Shown here one piece after another: positions 48,172 through 61,767 of a stretch of 64,000 nt of DNA. Positions within the stretch are counted from its first letter, which is position 1, and every line of letters begins with the position of its first letter. The notes beneath the pieces were generated by a model. It made no database searches. It saw only the letters and a list, made by a program, of their open reading frames with translations, and was not told the origin of the DNA. Source of the stretch: Syncephalis plumigaleata (taxonomy: Eukaryota; Zoopagomycota; Zoopagomycetes; Zoopagales; Piptocephalidaceae); the NCBI GenBank assembly GCA_025201365.1, contig JAIXMF010000011.1, positions 186,001 through 250,000 on the forward strand. The letters run 5' to 3'. The position numbers and the translations under genes were made by a program.

Positions 48172-49211
48172 ACTGGCAGAATGGCACTAGTAGATATCGT
48201 GTGGATACACTTTAACTAGAGGATACCCTTGAACAGGACAAAGGATAGAATGATTGAGCGTATCTTTGTAATTGTTGGCAAAGTAGATGTATTCTTTTCG
48301 ATAACACGTTGTTGAAGTAGCAATAGTTTGTCGATTGAATCGAACGAGAAAAGTCGTAAATATAAACAACTATTCGATAGATATCACGATAAAGGTTGAA
48401 ATGCACAGAATAAAGAAGGCAGGGAACAATACAAACAAATGCTAGATAGCTTACTCCTAGTAATACTAGTGCTACTACTACTAGTAGTAGTACTATAATA
48501 GTTGTATCAATACTGAATAGCAAATGCCAAGAAGGAGATAGAAAGTGATAGAAAGAGAGAGAGAGAACGAGAGAGAGATAGCAATACACAGCTTCAATAT
48601 CTCACTGCCTTGAGAACGAGACACTAAGGAAGAGACAATGAAAAAGAGCCGTAGACGAAGGATAATAAGAAGAGGAGAAAGAGGAAAGTCAAGCGAGCAC
48701 TTCAAATACAAGAGTAGTAGGAAGGATAAAAAAGTATTGAAGCGTTAAATCGGAGTTAGGTGAATGAGTGTGTTTATGAGCGAGTGCGCGTGTATAAATG
48801 TGATGTATAAATGTGCCTCTATATGTGCATGCATCGATACATCTGTATATGTGTGTGTGTGTGTGTGTTGGCTATAAACGAAGAGTAAACGTCATTGACG
48901 TTGGCATTTTCTAGTTACTAAATTTGGACGTGCTAGATCACCTGATAAGGTGGATGATTGTCACCAGATCATATGGGAATGAATGTATAGGAGAGGAGAA
49001 CGATAACATTCACCATACTACTTATGCGTAATAGTGAGTAATACACATTGTTGTATAAACTGTGTGTTTTTTAGATAGTTTCTATGCCAAATAAATCCCA
49101 TCTAGTTTTCCTTCTTTTGATTTTAGCACGCACGCACACTTGCATTTGCTATTGTATCAGATCTCTTTTATTCTACATATACATAAATACTGATATAAGG
49201 AATTAGTCAAG
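48172..49211. promoter_or_regulatory. Divergent promoter region between myosin II and eIF1A
   Basis: About 1 kb. The part next to myosin (48480-48720) is rich in GAGA/GAAA on the plus strand, so pyrimidine-rich on the myosin strand. The part next to eIF1A ends in a T/C-rich tract at about 49066-49175. A (GT)n run lies at about 48850-48870. No ORF accepted. Confidence 0.5.
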
Positions 49212-49924
49212 ATGCCCAAGAATAAGGGAAAGGTAAGTGATACTATAGTGGTTAGCGTGTAAGATCTTGTTGATCTAACCGTGTATACACACGCACACCA
49301 ATCAAGGGAGGTAAAAATCGTCGTCGTGGAAAGAATGAAAATGATGGAGAGAAACGCGAATTGATCCTCAAAGAAGAGGGACAAGGCAAGTGCTGTTGTG
49401 TGTGTTACGTCCTTCCTCGATTACGATTACTGACTAGATCTATCCTATAGAATATGCTCAGGTGGTTAAAATGCTTGGCAATGGTCGATTGGAGGCACAA
49501 TGCTTTGACGGCGAAAAGCGTCTAGCGCATATTCGTGGTAAACTACGCAAGAAGGTCTGGATCAATCAGGGTGATATTATCCTTTTGTCACTACGTGAAT
49601 TCCAGGATAATAAGGCCGATGTGATGTCAAATATAATGCCGATGAAGCAAGAGCACTTCAAAAAGCCGGTGAATTGCCTGAGAACGGTAAGTAGCAAGAT
49701 ACTAATCATGTATATAAATGATATTAACTATTATTACTACTACTATTAGCTCGTATCAACGAAACAGACACGTATGGTGATGAGGATGATGAGTGCAACT
49801 TTGAATTTGATATCGATGAGGTAAGCTGGAATACTAATACTAATATATTTAACCTATACTAATAACCTGCTCTCTATTGTACGCTATTACCAATATTACC
49901 GCTATTAGATTTAAACAAAGTAAA
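49212..49924 (+). CDS. Translation initiation factor eIF1A
   Basis: Five exons: 49212-49232, 49307-49385, 49451-49686, 49750-49820 and 49919-49924. The protein starts [20 protein letters not shown], has the OB-fold core ([51 protein letters not shown]) and ends in the acidic tail FEFDIDEI. The last exon is six bases, one Ile codon plus TAA, and recreates the DIDDI-type terminus that binds eIF5B in the family. The second intron is GC-AG. Near 49622-49626 one base is missing between the codons for ADVI and [10 protein letters not shown]; the exon length confirms this. eIF1A acts in 43S scanning and subunit joining. Identification secure. Confidence 0.95.
49386..49450 (+). other. GC-AG intron in eIF1A
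   Basis: Donor G followed by GCAAGT, acceptor CTATAG. Splicing joins the codons for EEGQ and EYAQ exactly as in the family. Confidence 0.85.
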
Positions 49925-50080
49925 ACATGTCTACATCCCTTATATGTGATTATCATTTGTTGCTTGTGTTTGTCAACGAACGGATAATAATATGCTTGAT
50001 CCATATCATTCATTGCTAAGAGGAGTTTCTTATTAAAATAGTTTAATAATATCAAATGAAAACTGTCGATCGTATGTCAT

Positions 50081-52398
<2,318 letters not shown>

Positions 52399-53056
52399 AT
52401 GGGCAAAGATAAAAAGAAACGCAAACAGGATGAACTGGACGAGGAGACACTTGATATCAGTTATAGTAAAAGTAGCAGTAAGAAGATAAAGAAGGTGACC
52501 GATACCGATGTCATTATAAAGAAAGAAAAGAAGCATAAGAAGAAGGAGAAGAAGCATAAGAAAGAGAAATTAGATAAAGATGATGGTAGTGGTGAAGAGA
52601 TGATTGTTAGTAAATCTACAAAGAAAGAGAAGAAAGAGAAAAAGGAAAAGAAAGACAAGAAGAAGAAGAAAGATAAAAAGGACAACTCTACAACAACTAA
52701 TGATCAGAAGGATAAACATAGTAAGAAGCAAGCAAATACATCGTCATCGTCATCGAATAGCGACAACGATAGTGCATCTAATAAATCAGAAAAGAAACCA
52801 TGGAATGATTGGTCGCAGGCTAATTTTAATGGTGACGACGATCGTAAAAGCAAGTTTCTTCGATTGTTAGGCGGAGGAGGAGGAGGAGGAAAACAAGATA
52901 CAATTCGACATCAACGAGTAATCGTGAGGAATCCACTGCTATTAATGATAAACAGCTCAGAGAATGGCACAGGATATGGAGAACCAATTCAATCGAGGAA
53001 TGCAAGCTAGGAAAGATCGGTTTCGCGGTCGTGGTGCTACTGGTCTAGGATTCTAA
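52399..53056 (+). CDS. Lysine-rich SMAP-domain protein (KNOP1-like)
   Basis: The protein starts MGKDKKKRKQDEL and consists of about 110 residues dominated by KKEKK/KKDKK runs, typical of nucleolar basic proteins. It continues through a Ser/Asn linker to a C-terminal SMAP domain: PWNDWSQANFNGDDDRKSKF, LRLLGG, then DMENQFNRGMQARKDRFRG and GATGLGF-stop. The WxxAxF...RKxKFLRLxGG and final GLGF are hallmarks of the small acidic protein / lysine-rich nucleolar protein 1 domain. Two one-base losses in A-runs (52891-52893 and 52961-52964) interrupt the frame between the halves of the domain; allowing for them, the length is about 219 residues. Role unknown; a nucleolar location is inferred from composition and family. 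Confidence 0.75.
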
Positions 53057-54593
53057 TGTGCATGTCTATTGAATACGTCATAAAAACATCATCATTTAAT
53101 ATAATACGATGAATACTAATTATATCGTGTAGTATACGAGTGATTACTAGCTATTAATAATACAAACAAATATGAACATATTCTATTGCTGTAATGTATG
53201 TGCAATAGCTTACGCGCATTATGGATATAACACATAGTATACTGAGTATATCTATAGATCTGCTAATTAGTGCTTGTACATTATTTCTAAAGCAGAATGT
53301 ATTATTGATTCAATAAATAGCTATATGCTTGAACGGATCAGTTAGTATTTGATGTTTGCGCAATGGAATAATGGATTAATAGACCATATGAGCTTGTATC
53401 AATGTATTATTGACCTGAATATTGATGCATACTTGTATTGCCTTCGTTGAAATGTGTTAGTTTACGTACAGTTTTATTAATGAAATGTATCGGACATGTA
53501 GCGTATATCATATTGGTATTAGTGCACGAGTAGAAGCTGACTGCAGTAGATTACCGCAAACAACATGAACAAAATAGAAATAGACAAAGAATAGTCGTTG
53601 CAGATAAGGATAGAGCAGTTGCTGTATCAATAAGCATTTTAAATCGTGTATTTATTCAATAAGCTATGTTGATAATGCTTATGATTAATGACATAGGAGT
53701 AGCAACGAGTAAACGAAGTGAATAATGATAAACAATATAATAAACAAGTAGTAACTAGTAGAATGACTGAGTTGACACGAACGAGCAAGGAAGAACAAGG
53801 AAGGGTACGTGAACACGTATGCCAGTTTATTTGAAGAAGCAGTGTATGCTTGTATGTGAATAAAGTATGGAGATGGCAGTAAACAAATAAAAATACAAAT
53901 AAAAGCATGACGTAAGGGTGGCATACAAACAGATGACGGAAAAGAGCGGTAAAAGTGAAAGGTACATATACAACGAGAGCAGTAAACCTTAACATTGATA
54001 AATAAGCAGGACAGTGCTAGAAGACAAAGGACTAGAACGAACAATAAACAAGGCTTATAGGTATAGTAATAATAACGACAAGTGAGCATATAGATAGGAT
54101 AGAGGAAGAGGAAGAGAACAAAGAGACAGATAAAAGTCATAGAAATAGTATGCAGAATAGCTGCTATTGGGAATGTGTATGTTAAAGTGAAAGATGAAGT
54201 AAGTGGAATGTGAATGACACGAAAAGACGCGTATTACTGAGAAAGTAAAAGGAATAACTAGCATATAGTTAAGAGAGGTAGACGTGTGTTGTTCACTAAC
54301 AAGTGAAATGTAGTTGACACGAAAAAAGCACTTACTGTTAATGGTAAGGGAATGACAAGGAAGCGAGATTGCACGAATAAGACAGTACGTGAAGAAATCA
54401 CGACAAGTGGAATGTAGTCAAGACTAAGAAGACAGCATTGGTAAAGAAGTAAATGGAAATAGCAATAAAATGGATGCTTAGAAATGAATTGGTATACCGT
54501 TAACGTTATTAGACACTAATAACAAACATGACAATTAGTATTAGTGCTTATTGATTGCTAGCAATAAATGAATAATCAAGATTTATTGGTATC
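53057..54593. other. Convergent spacer with long purine-rich plus strand
   Basis: No gene recognised. From about 53560 to 54470 the plus strand is purine-rich; the minus-strand ORFs there (118 and 151 codons) consist of Leu/Ser/Tyr/Phe/Cys and show no domain. The tract looks like the promoter/leader regions of other minus-strand genes in this window, yet no gene follows it. Confidence 0.45.
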
Positions 54594-55853
54594 TTATTGC
54601 TTGGCCGACTTATTGTGATGTCGCTCTGCAATACGCATCATTTTATAGAGTGTATCAAGGCGTGGCATGTCTATATCGTGCTTTTTGGCTTCACGTATCG
54701 TGTTGCCTAGGATCACTTCAATCTCCATAGGATTACCTGCTGCGTAATCGACGTAGATCGATGGCTTATACGCCGGTTGCTCACCCGTAAACTTTAGATT
54801 ATCCTGCGGGGTAAGCGGTGGATAAGGACCGGGGAACTTGTCGGCACCAAATATCTTACGAGCGGTATTCCATATCTCGTCCATGGTCGCCTCTATCATT
54901 TGCTTACAATCCGGATCATTCAGCATGGAGTGCGTATCATGCAATTCCGTAAGTACCGAGGCAGGTCCAAACCCAGCATTCCATATGACCTTATTCCAAC
55001 GAATAGGCTGTATATCATCGACTAGCTCGATCGGTACACCGCCTGCTTCGAATAGTTTGGCCAGCTCATTCGTATCCGACTCCAGTGTTTGTATTGGATG
55101 TCCCGCTCGATTATAGCAGCCTAGTCGTATTTCGCCACGTAGTGCATGGTAAACAACACCGGTGGCTATTTGCGTAACCCAATGTAGGTCACCGCAGATA
55201 TACAGGGGTTATGCGGGAATCGTTCTGCCACGGGTTCCTCGATGCCCACACCATTCTGAATGAGCACCACCTTCGTTTTACTCTCCGTGATGACAGGTGC
55301 AATAATATCGGCTGTAGATCTTAACTCGGGCAATGCCTTGGTACAGACTATCACATAGTCGTAGCCATCTGGCACTAAACTGGCTGCATTCTCCGTGGAA
55401 TCGGCCACTAGTCATAATAACGTCATTGCGTTGATTAGTTACAATGACTATTATTATATTGTTGTAGCAGTGCATAACAACACAACACAACACAACACAC
55501 AACAATAAACGCCACACTTACCTTGCCATGGTTTGAATACATCTTCGCCGTACTTGAATGATTTCATCTGAAATCCATTCTGTTTTACGGTAGTATAATT
55601 GGACCGACAAACACATACAACTTTACAGCCGGTCAATTGTAAACGCCAGCCGTAGTAGGAACCAACTGCGCCAGCGCCAACTACAATAAATTTAATAAAT
55701 TGTTTATTTACATGTTTATATGTCTGTCTGTTCGTTTGTTTGTTTACTTATGCATTTGTTTATCGTTACTCATTCCTGTCAAAAATACCTACCAATAAGC
55801 ACGGTGGGTCCAGTATTGCTAGAGTAGTCGGTATGACTATTAGTAGACGACAT
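54594..55853 (-). CDS. 2-dehydropantoate 2-reductase (ketopantoate reductase)
   Basis: Three exons: 55853-55793, 55680-55522 and 55407-54594; 344 residues. The N-terminal Rossmann fold has GAGAVGSYYGWRL (GxGxxG for NADPH) and CKVVCVCRS. DGYDYVIVCTKALPE and TKVVLIQNGVGIEEP are the family's VKT-like and QNG motifs. The C-terminal helical domain has IRWNKVIWNAGFGPASVLTE with the catalytic-type lysine and PSIYVDYAAGNPMEIEVILG. It reduces ketopantoate to pantoate in pantothenate and CoA synthesis. A single base is missing in a G-run at 55178-55180 (between the codons for TYIG and VTQIATGVVYH). It is divergently arranged with the membrane protein at 56331. Confidence 0.92.
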
Positions 55854-56330
55854 GATACGACTATATGAGTTCAAGGAAAAGAAAGCATATCGGGCACACT
55901 TACGCACACGCTACATCATCCTCTATCCAAATTGATATGACTAATCGAGTGGTGTGGTGATATTGCTCTACCTGCTTTATTCGGCCTATGATTTACCGAC
56001 TTGCCCCTAGTCAATGTCGCTCATTCATTCGCTCATTCATTCTCTACCTCTCTTTTCTAATACTGACGTAGTGAGTGCGTGTGTGTGACACAAATCAATT
56101 CAAAAAACTGATTCAGATAATCAGTCACAAGTACTATTTAAACTATTGATCATGCAAGACATCATTTACAAGACCCCTTTTCACATTCTACGTGAAAGCG
56201 TGCACGTTTCTTTCTTCTATCATCATTCATTCATCATCGTCATCGTCGTCGTCGTCTCGTTCTATCTGCTTATTTTTAGCCTCGCGACCAATACTATCTA
56301 CTATCATTGAACATTGCTATTAGGATAGCA
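55854..56330. promoter_or_regulatory. Divergent promoter region between the reductase and the 56331 gene
   Basis: 477 bases with no ORF of note. A (TCG/TCA)n run lies at about 56223-56255, in the T/C-rich stretch before the right-hand start codon. Confidence 0.45.
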
Positions 56331-57371
56331 ATGAGTATACAAGGTAAGTAATGACGTGAAGATATAGATTTATTGTAGTATACGATTGAGCTCATTATCA
56401 ATTACATTTATATTTAACGTGTAATAGCCAACGAATCCTCACCATCGATTATCTCGTTTGGACACGATTGGGGGCTTTCTACATCAAGTGTAACTACTAC
56501 TACCACTGCTAACAATACCACCAGTAACACTACATCTAGCAGCAGCAACAACAACAGCAACAGCAAACATAGTCAGCATAATAGTGTTGATAAATTAGCT
56601 GTCACTCATAACAATCAAAATATCGATTTCTATCAATCTATAAAGAAGCAGGAATCGTCATCATCTGATACTATTACTAAAAAGCCTTTTAGTACGGGTA
56701 TTCCCTCAGATTTACCACTAGCATCACCTCCTTCGTCATCCTCTTCGTCAATTCTCATCGTAAATCAAAAAGTCGATTCAACAACGATCACATCTTCGTC
56801 ATCCACCACCACCAATACTACTCCTACTACTTCCCCTACAATTGATCGCTCCTTTTTAAACATGGCTTCCTCAAAAGACAAATCCCCTAATGATTCACCA
56901 TCATCTCCTCTACCAGAACAAGTGTTAAAGAGTACCAACGAGTTCCCTCCTTTACCCACTCAAGAGGATGCACCACCACCATCGTCACCACCTCTTCCTA
57001 ATGGTGAATCATACGCACAAGCCACCAAGCACAATATAGCCAGTGAATCAGAAGAGCCAATACCGGCTAAACCACGTAAACGCTCTCGAGGCCATCCATT
57101 CTCCATCCCATCAAGAGGAAGAGGAGCCGACAACGACGACAACAACTACGACAACGATGACGACGACACTACCAAGAAGTGTGCAGTAGCCGCTAAAACC
57201 TGGTTCGGTGTTGGTGTAGTGGCAGCCGCCCTCGGTAAACTACTACTGAATCGATCGAACCAGCAGAGCGGTAAGCCACTCTTGGTCGGTGGTGTAGTAA
57301 CCGCTTTTGTATCAGGATTAAGCTGGGTATGGCTTCGTCGATCATCATCATCGTCATCCCGAGCAAGATAA
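56331..57371 (+). CDS. Low-complexity protein with two C-terminal membrane segments, unknown function
   Basis: Exon 1 is 56331-56343 (MSIQ plus one base) and exon 2 is 56428-57371; about 318 residues. The first 180 residues are Ser/Thr/Asn-rich and disordered in appearance. A Pro-rich stretch with NEFPPLPTQED and NGESYAQATKHNI follows, then a basic PAKPRKRSRGHPF patch and an Asp/Asn run. Two hydrophobic segments (AKTWFGVGVVAAALGKLLL and PLLVGGVVTAFVSGLSWVWL) near the C-terminus could form a hairpin anchored in a membrane, with a final Arg/Ser tail. I do not recognise the family. The long frame, clean splice phase and coding-like composition support a real gene. Confidence 0.6.
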
Positions 57372-57663
57372 TAAATGGTTCCTTCTTGCTTACATTAGAC
57401 ATTCAATGTCTATTTTCTGTATAAAGAATTCTCTTCAATAAATTCAAAGATTCATCATTTATTAATATCCATTATGCTATCACATTAGTCATTATTCACT
57501 CTCTACAGGCTTTTTCCATCCAATTTGCGCAGTTAGCCTTCTGTTGTATGAATAAATGATATTTAACACTTACAAGGACTCCTGTATTCTGTTTCCCAGC
57601 CCCTCTCCCTTTTGGAGAAGAACTGGGGTGGTTGACGATACAACCCCGGTAATTTGTTATTTG
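57372..57663. other. Short convergent spacer
   Basis: 292 bases with AATAAA-type signals near 57437 and a C/G-richer segment at 57585-57650 containing a possible hairpin (CCAGCCCCT and AACTGGGG). No gene seen. Confidence 0.35.
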
Positions 57664-57949
57664 TTATTTGGTTCCTCGATGTCCTTGTCCTCCTTGTCTT
57701 GAATGATTGGAAGCAACGACACTTGGATGAGGGTGTGTTGGAACATCGGTTCCACTACGAAGGCAGTTGGTGATTTGAATGAAATCCAGACGAGCAACCA
57801 TAACCCCGATTCCACAAATGATACTCGAGTCCTTTAACTTGCATGTCCTCTTAATCATTGTTTCGATGTGTGCATCTAGTAGAATAATGAATTAGTATAC
57901 TGTAATAAATATCAAAGTGTAATGAGGTATACTTACCGTAAGGGATCAT
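57664..57949 (-). CDS. Small spliced ORF, 74 residues, unknown function
   Basis: Exon 1 is 57949-57937 (MIPY plus one base) and exon 2 is 57875-57664, with a GTAAGT donor and CTACTAG acceptor that keep phase. The product reads HIETMIKRTCKLKDSSIICG, then IGVMVARLDFIQITNCLRSG, and ends in a Pro/His then Gly/Gln/Arg tail. It is compact with regular hydrophobic spacing, and a 13-base first exon is in keeping with others here. I do not recognise it. It could be a small subunit of a complex or a spurious join. Confidence 0.4.
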
Positions 57950-59334
57950 GACAAGTAATAGGACACTTTCTCATTGATAGTGTGGGAGCTATGGTTGCTC
58001 GATTTGCTCAAGCACAATGTGTAGGCGATATACGATAAGGTAGTGTGAGTAGAATGTAATAGGGACGATTGAACTGGAAGGTGAAGATAAGTTTATTCAA
58101 TTCGTACAAAATAGGACCCATATTTATAGTGGATAATGTAACAATATTCAATATTGAAACTATGGTGAGTGTTGAAGGGACATGGCTGCAATACCAGCAT
58201 AGACACCAATCTCATGATGCAGGAATGGTTGGGGGTAATAATGAGCAATAAGGAGCGCATCTCAGAAAGAATTACGTATACCTCTAGATACATTTAGTCA
58301 GTGGTGTTACCTTCAGATGCTCAAAAAAGGAGGATTACGTATACCTCTAGATACATTTCATTAATGGTGTTACCTTCAGGTGCTCAAGAAAAGGAGGATC
58401 AATGCATCAAAGTGGCACAACTCCAAAGGTTCAAGAAAAGGAAAATCAGTGCAACAACGAGGAACTAAGCAACAAGAAATAACTTATCCATGATTGTTAT
58501 CGCTTCACATCCAAGATATGTAAGTTTATCAACATGTCTATTATTTATTAACACTAATTGTAATATGTGATATCGCGATCATTATCATCTCCCTCAACTG
58601 CTAGGATCATGACAACAACTCAATAATAATAGCAATGCGATAATGGTGTTAACAATTATGTAAATCTATTTATTAATAAACTGCAAATGTTAAAGGATAA
58701 ATGCGCAAATTGGATGGAAAAACACTGTATCTCATCTCCCCTTCCCTTTCCATCCTCTCACTCGTCACTATCATCTCCCTTCATCCATTTCATCCGTGCA
58801 TCTATCCATCCACTCAACGCTCTTTCATTCCATGTATGTTATATGCTGTTCTATGTACTCATTACTACACACTATTCCATGTTCCTTCTCTTCTCTTCCT
58901 TTCTCTCTATAAGCAATCCTTTGTCCACTCGTTACTCGCATATCTATTCACCGTAACACTCTTAACTGACTGTATGCACACTAACACACTCGTGAACACA
59001 CTTGCTTGTTGCTTACGCGTTACTCGTTACTCGTTTATTGCTCATTCGCTCATTCTTTTGTTTATTGTTTCACTATCGCGTAACTGTCCCGCGACACTAA
59101 TAAATGATTGATATGCTCGCACACACTCAATTGCTTATGCGTTTACTCGTTATTATTATTCACCATTCTTAACAAATTGTAGCAACGTTATCAGTATCCT
59201 TATTATAGATCGTTTATATACTCATGATATGATTAGTACATTGTAATGATAATACAATATTGACAGTTAGATATCATTGATAATGTTCATCTGTGACATC
59301 AAATATGTATCGGTAACGAGTGACTAATATAACT
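57950..59334. other. Intergenic region with tandem repeat and pyrimidine tract
   Basis: It contains a 63/64-base tandem duplication (58271-58397, separate entry) and, from about 58728 to 58960, a strongly pyrimidine-rich plus strand of the type seen before start codons, with no gene following on that strand. No ORF accepted. Confidence 0.45.
58271..58397. repeat. Two-copy tandem duplication, 63-64 base unit
   Basis: Units 58271-58333 and 58334-58397 share the block ATTACGTATACCTCTAGATA and the blocks GGTGTTACCTTCAG and AAAGGAGG, with a few substitutions between them. A third, decayed partial copy may follow (58398-58450, ending CAAGAAAAGGA). Confidence 0.9.
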
Positions 59335-60213
59335 TTATTGCTTGTTGTATAAAGTAATATAATTACTTAATGATGAAAAAATAGAATTAGGAGGATTTAG
59401 TGTACCCATAAGATTTTTCTCTTTTGATACATTGTTCGTCAAGTTGCTACTGAAATACAGCCAGATATCATTATAGCCTGTAATAAGGTGTTTGTGCATG
59501 TTTTTCCATTTACTTGAATCAGGAGATTCAGTAGCATTTCTACTCGACTCTTCTAATGCATACTTTGCGTGTTTGCCATAGTCTGTTAGCGCTTGTGATA
59601 CAATATCGATAACTTCATCGTATTCATTTTGCTTTGTTGAATACTCATCAATACGAGTATTAAGCCAAGTAACTTCCTCATTGTGTTGTTCATCCAAATG
59701 CTGTTCTCGCTTATCCAACTTTTTCTTCCTATTGTCCAGCTCTTTTCTCTGTTGCTCCATTTTCTTGGTACAATTATCTAACTCCAGTTGTTTCTGTCCG
59801 AGCTCTTCTTTTTCTTGGTGTAGCTGCTTCTCCATATCGCTAAGATCATTTTGCTTAGCAGCATTGTCCAATAATTGCTGCTGCGTACTAAGCTTAATGT
59901 TATTCATTTCTTGCTGTTGCTGACTCTTCTCCTCTTCTAATTGATTTATGCGAGTAGACTGCTCCTTGATTGCTTCCTTAGTCATGACAAGTTGCTCCTT
60001 TAGTTGAACATTCTCGCAACTCAGTTCACCAATGGTTTTCATCGATTTAATCTGCTCGTCTTTCGATGCAAGCAATTTATCTTTTGATGCAAGCAACTCA
60101 TTTCTTAGTTGAGCATTCTCTTCGAACAGCTGTAGCATCCTACTATCCATTGTTTCGTTCGCCATTTGTTCTTCTTCCTCTGAATTTAATACGTTCGCTA
60201 CTTCTTGCTTCAT
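59335..60213 (-). CDS. Coiled-coil protein, unknown function
   Basis: Intronless frame of 292 residues. Residues about 15-215 are almost entirely a charged Glu/Lys/Gln heptad-bearing coiled coil (for example ENAQLRNELLASKDKLLASK, a short internal repeat of LLASKD). The last 75 residues are not coiled and include SKWKNMHKHLITGYNDIWLY. Coiled coils are hard to classify and I do not recognise a family; the C-terminal globular part might help a search. The absence of introns in 880 bases is unusual for this window. Confidence 0.65.
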   Translation of the reverse strand: MKQEVANVLNSEEEEQMANETMDSRMLQLFEENAQLRNELLASKDKLLASKDEQIKSMKTIGELSCENVQLKEQLVMTKEAIKEQSTRINQLEEEKSQQQQEMNNIKLSTQQQLLDNAAKQNDLSDMEKQLHQEKEELGQKQLELDNCTKKMEQQRKELDNRKKKLDKREQHLDEQHNEEVTWLNTRIDEYSTKQNEYDEVIDIVSQALTDYGKHAKYALEESSRNATESPDSSKWKNMHKHLITGYNDIWLYFSSNLTNNVSKEKNLMGTLNPPNSIFSSLSNYITLYNKQ

Positions 60214-61767
60214 AGCTTAAGTTCCTTCAGAATAAGATATTCAAGTGTGTATTGTGACCCCAACTTGGAAGCTATTGCAATGAGAATAAGGAGAAGAGAG
60301 CGCTTAAGTAATAATAATCAACTACAAGACGTGCTATGTAAGCATTTAATAGCATCGAGTGCAATCCTCCGTCCTTTTTTAAATTTATAATTTGTTTTTA
60401 TTTGTTTTAAACATATATCCTTTTCTTTATTCCTTATCAACTATTGATAGCAATAACGCTTTCGTCGCAAGTGGCTATGGTTATGCGACACGTTAAGCAT
60501 ATATTCCATTCCTCATTATCGACTGATGTACAAAATTCTTAATTTTCTTTATTAGTCAATAAATGCGCAAGACTATTTATTAACAAGAACAAAAGTTAAG
60601 GACTAACAGTGTTAATAGATTGGAACAACCATGTAATACCATGCCAATGAGCAATGAATGGATGTGCTAATGCCGTTATTACCGTCTATTAGTGTCATGT
60701 TAGCTATTGATATATACTATGCAAATAAAGATATAGCCATCATATAGGATTGCCTCGGCACATTGACAATATGCAATACAGTGTCAGACAGTACCACTAC
60801 AAATACAAAATGCTAAGCGACGTAATGGGTAGTAGTTAGCGCGGATATTATGTATGTACGCGTACTTTCACAACGCACGAATAGAAGGTGTAGTGTTCGT
60901 TACGTATACATGTCGCAATTGGATAAACAAACAGCACTGGCTAGTGATTAACACGAGTACCGCGTACTTGCATATATAGTTATAAATCACGAGTAAGTAG
61001 TGCAAAGTAGCGAGTGGAGACGTTGTATGTTGACAAGCAAGTGTGGCGCCTAATGCATAGCGCGAGTGTTACGTATGCGTACGTGTCCCCCCATACTACA
61101 AGCAAAGATCAGCAAGTCAACGCGAATAAAGTGGTACAACGCGGCAAGCAAACGCAGTGAATAAAGGACACGACATGAAATAATAGAAATACACGAGTGA
61201 GGGCAAGGGAGTGTCGCAAGCAAGTAGACAAGGGAGCGAGAAAGAGTGAACTGAATAGTGGATAGATCAGTATGAAAGACCCAGTGTGATATATGCCACG
61301 TTGATCGACAACGAATAAAGAACCAGCTACTACACAGCGTGAAGAGCAAAGTGTGTATACGGCAAAGTATACAGATTGGAGTGAGGCTGCCGACGAGTAG
61401 CGATACAAATACGAGTACGCGACATACAATCAATATAAACGACAAGTAGTCATTGGCAAAGCGGTAGACTAGACGGGAATAAGACGACCGACCGAGAACA
61501 ACACAAAGACAAGTAGTATACGCTTGCAGCTAAGCGCAGCCTGTATATGACAGTAGACGAAGGTGGAGTAAGAGGAAAAGCATGAGTTATAGTGGTGTAT
61601 TGTGTGGTCAGAAGACGAATAAAAGAATAAAAAGCAATAAATGAGAGAGCGTGTGTGCATTAGCGTGCATTATGTATTGATTGATAGGGATACAAACAAC
61701 GAGTAACTATTAATGTTTGAAGGAACAACTTTATTATGTTCACTAAAGTAGAACTCAATTCATGAGT
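60214..61767. promoter_or_regulatory. Upstream region of the coiled-coil gene / spacer
   Basis: The part at 60890-61680 is purine-rich on the plus strand, so pyrimidine-rich on the strand of the coiled-coil gene. The antisense ORFs there (131, 106 and 63 codons) are Leu/Ser/Cys/Tyr-rich products of that bias and were not accepted. 60220-60880 is AT-rich with no gene seen. Confidence 0.4.

Noticed and set aside
53639-54264. Minus-strand ORFs of 118, 151 and 69 codons
   Set aside because: All arise from a purine-rich plus strand; hydrophobic Leu/Tyr/Ser/Cys strings without motif or consistent codon pattern.
57585-57660. Possible small structured RNA (CCAGCCCCT / AACTGGGG hairpin)
   Set aside because: The pairing is short and there is no box motif, tRNA-like promoter or flanking structure to support an RNA gene.
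61050-61660. Minus-strand ORFs of 131, 106 and 63 codons
   Set aside because: Same compositional bias; overlapping frames are all open, which argues against coding.
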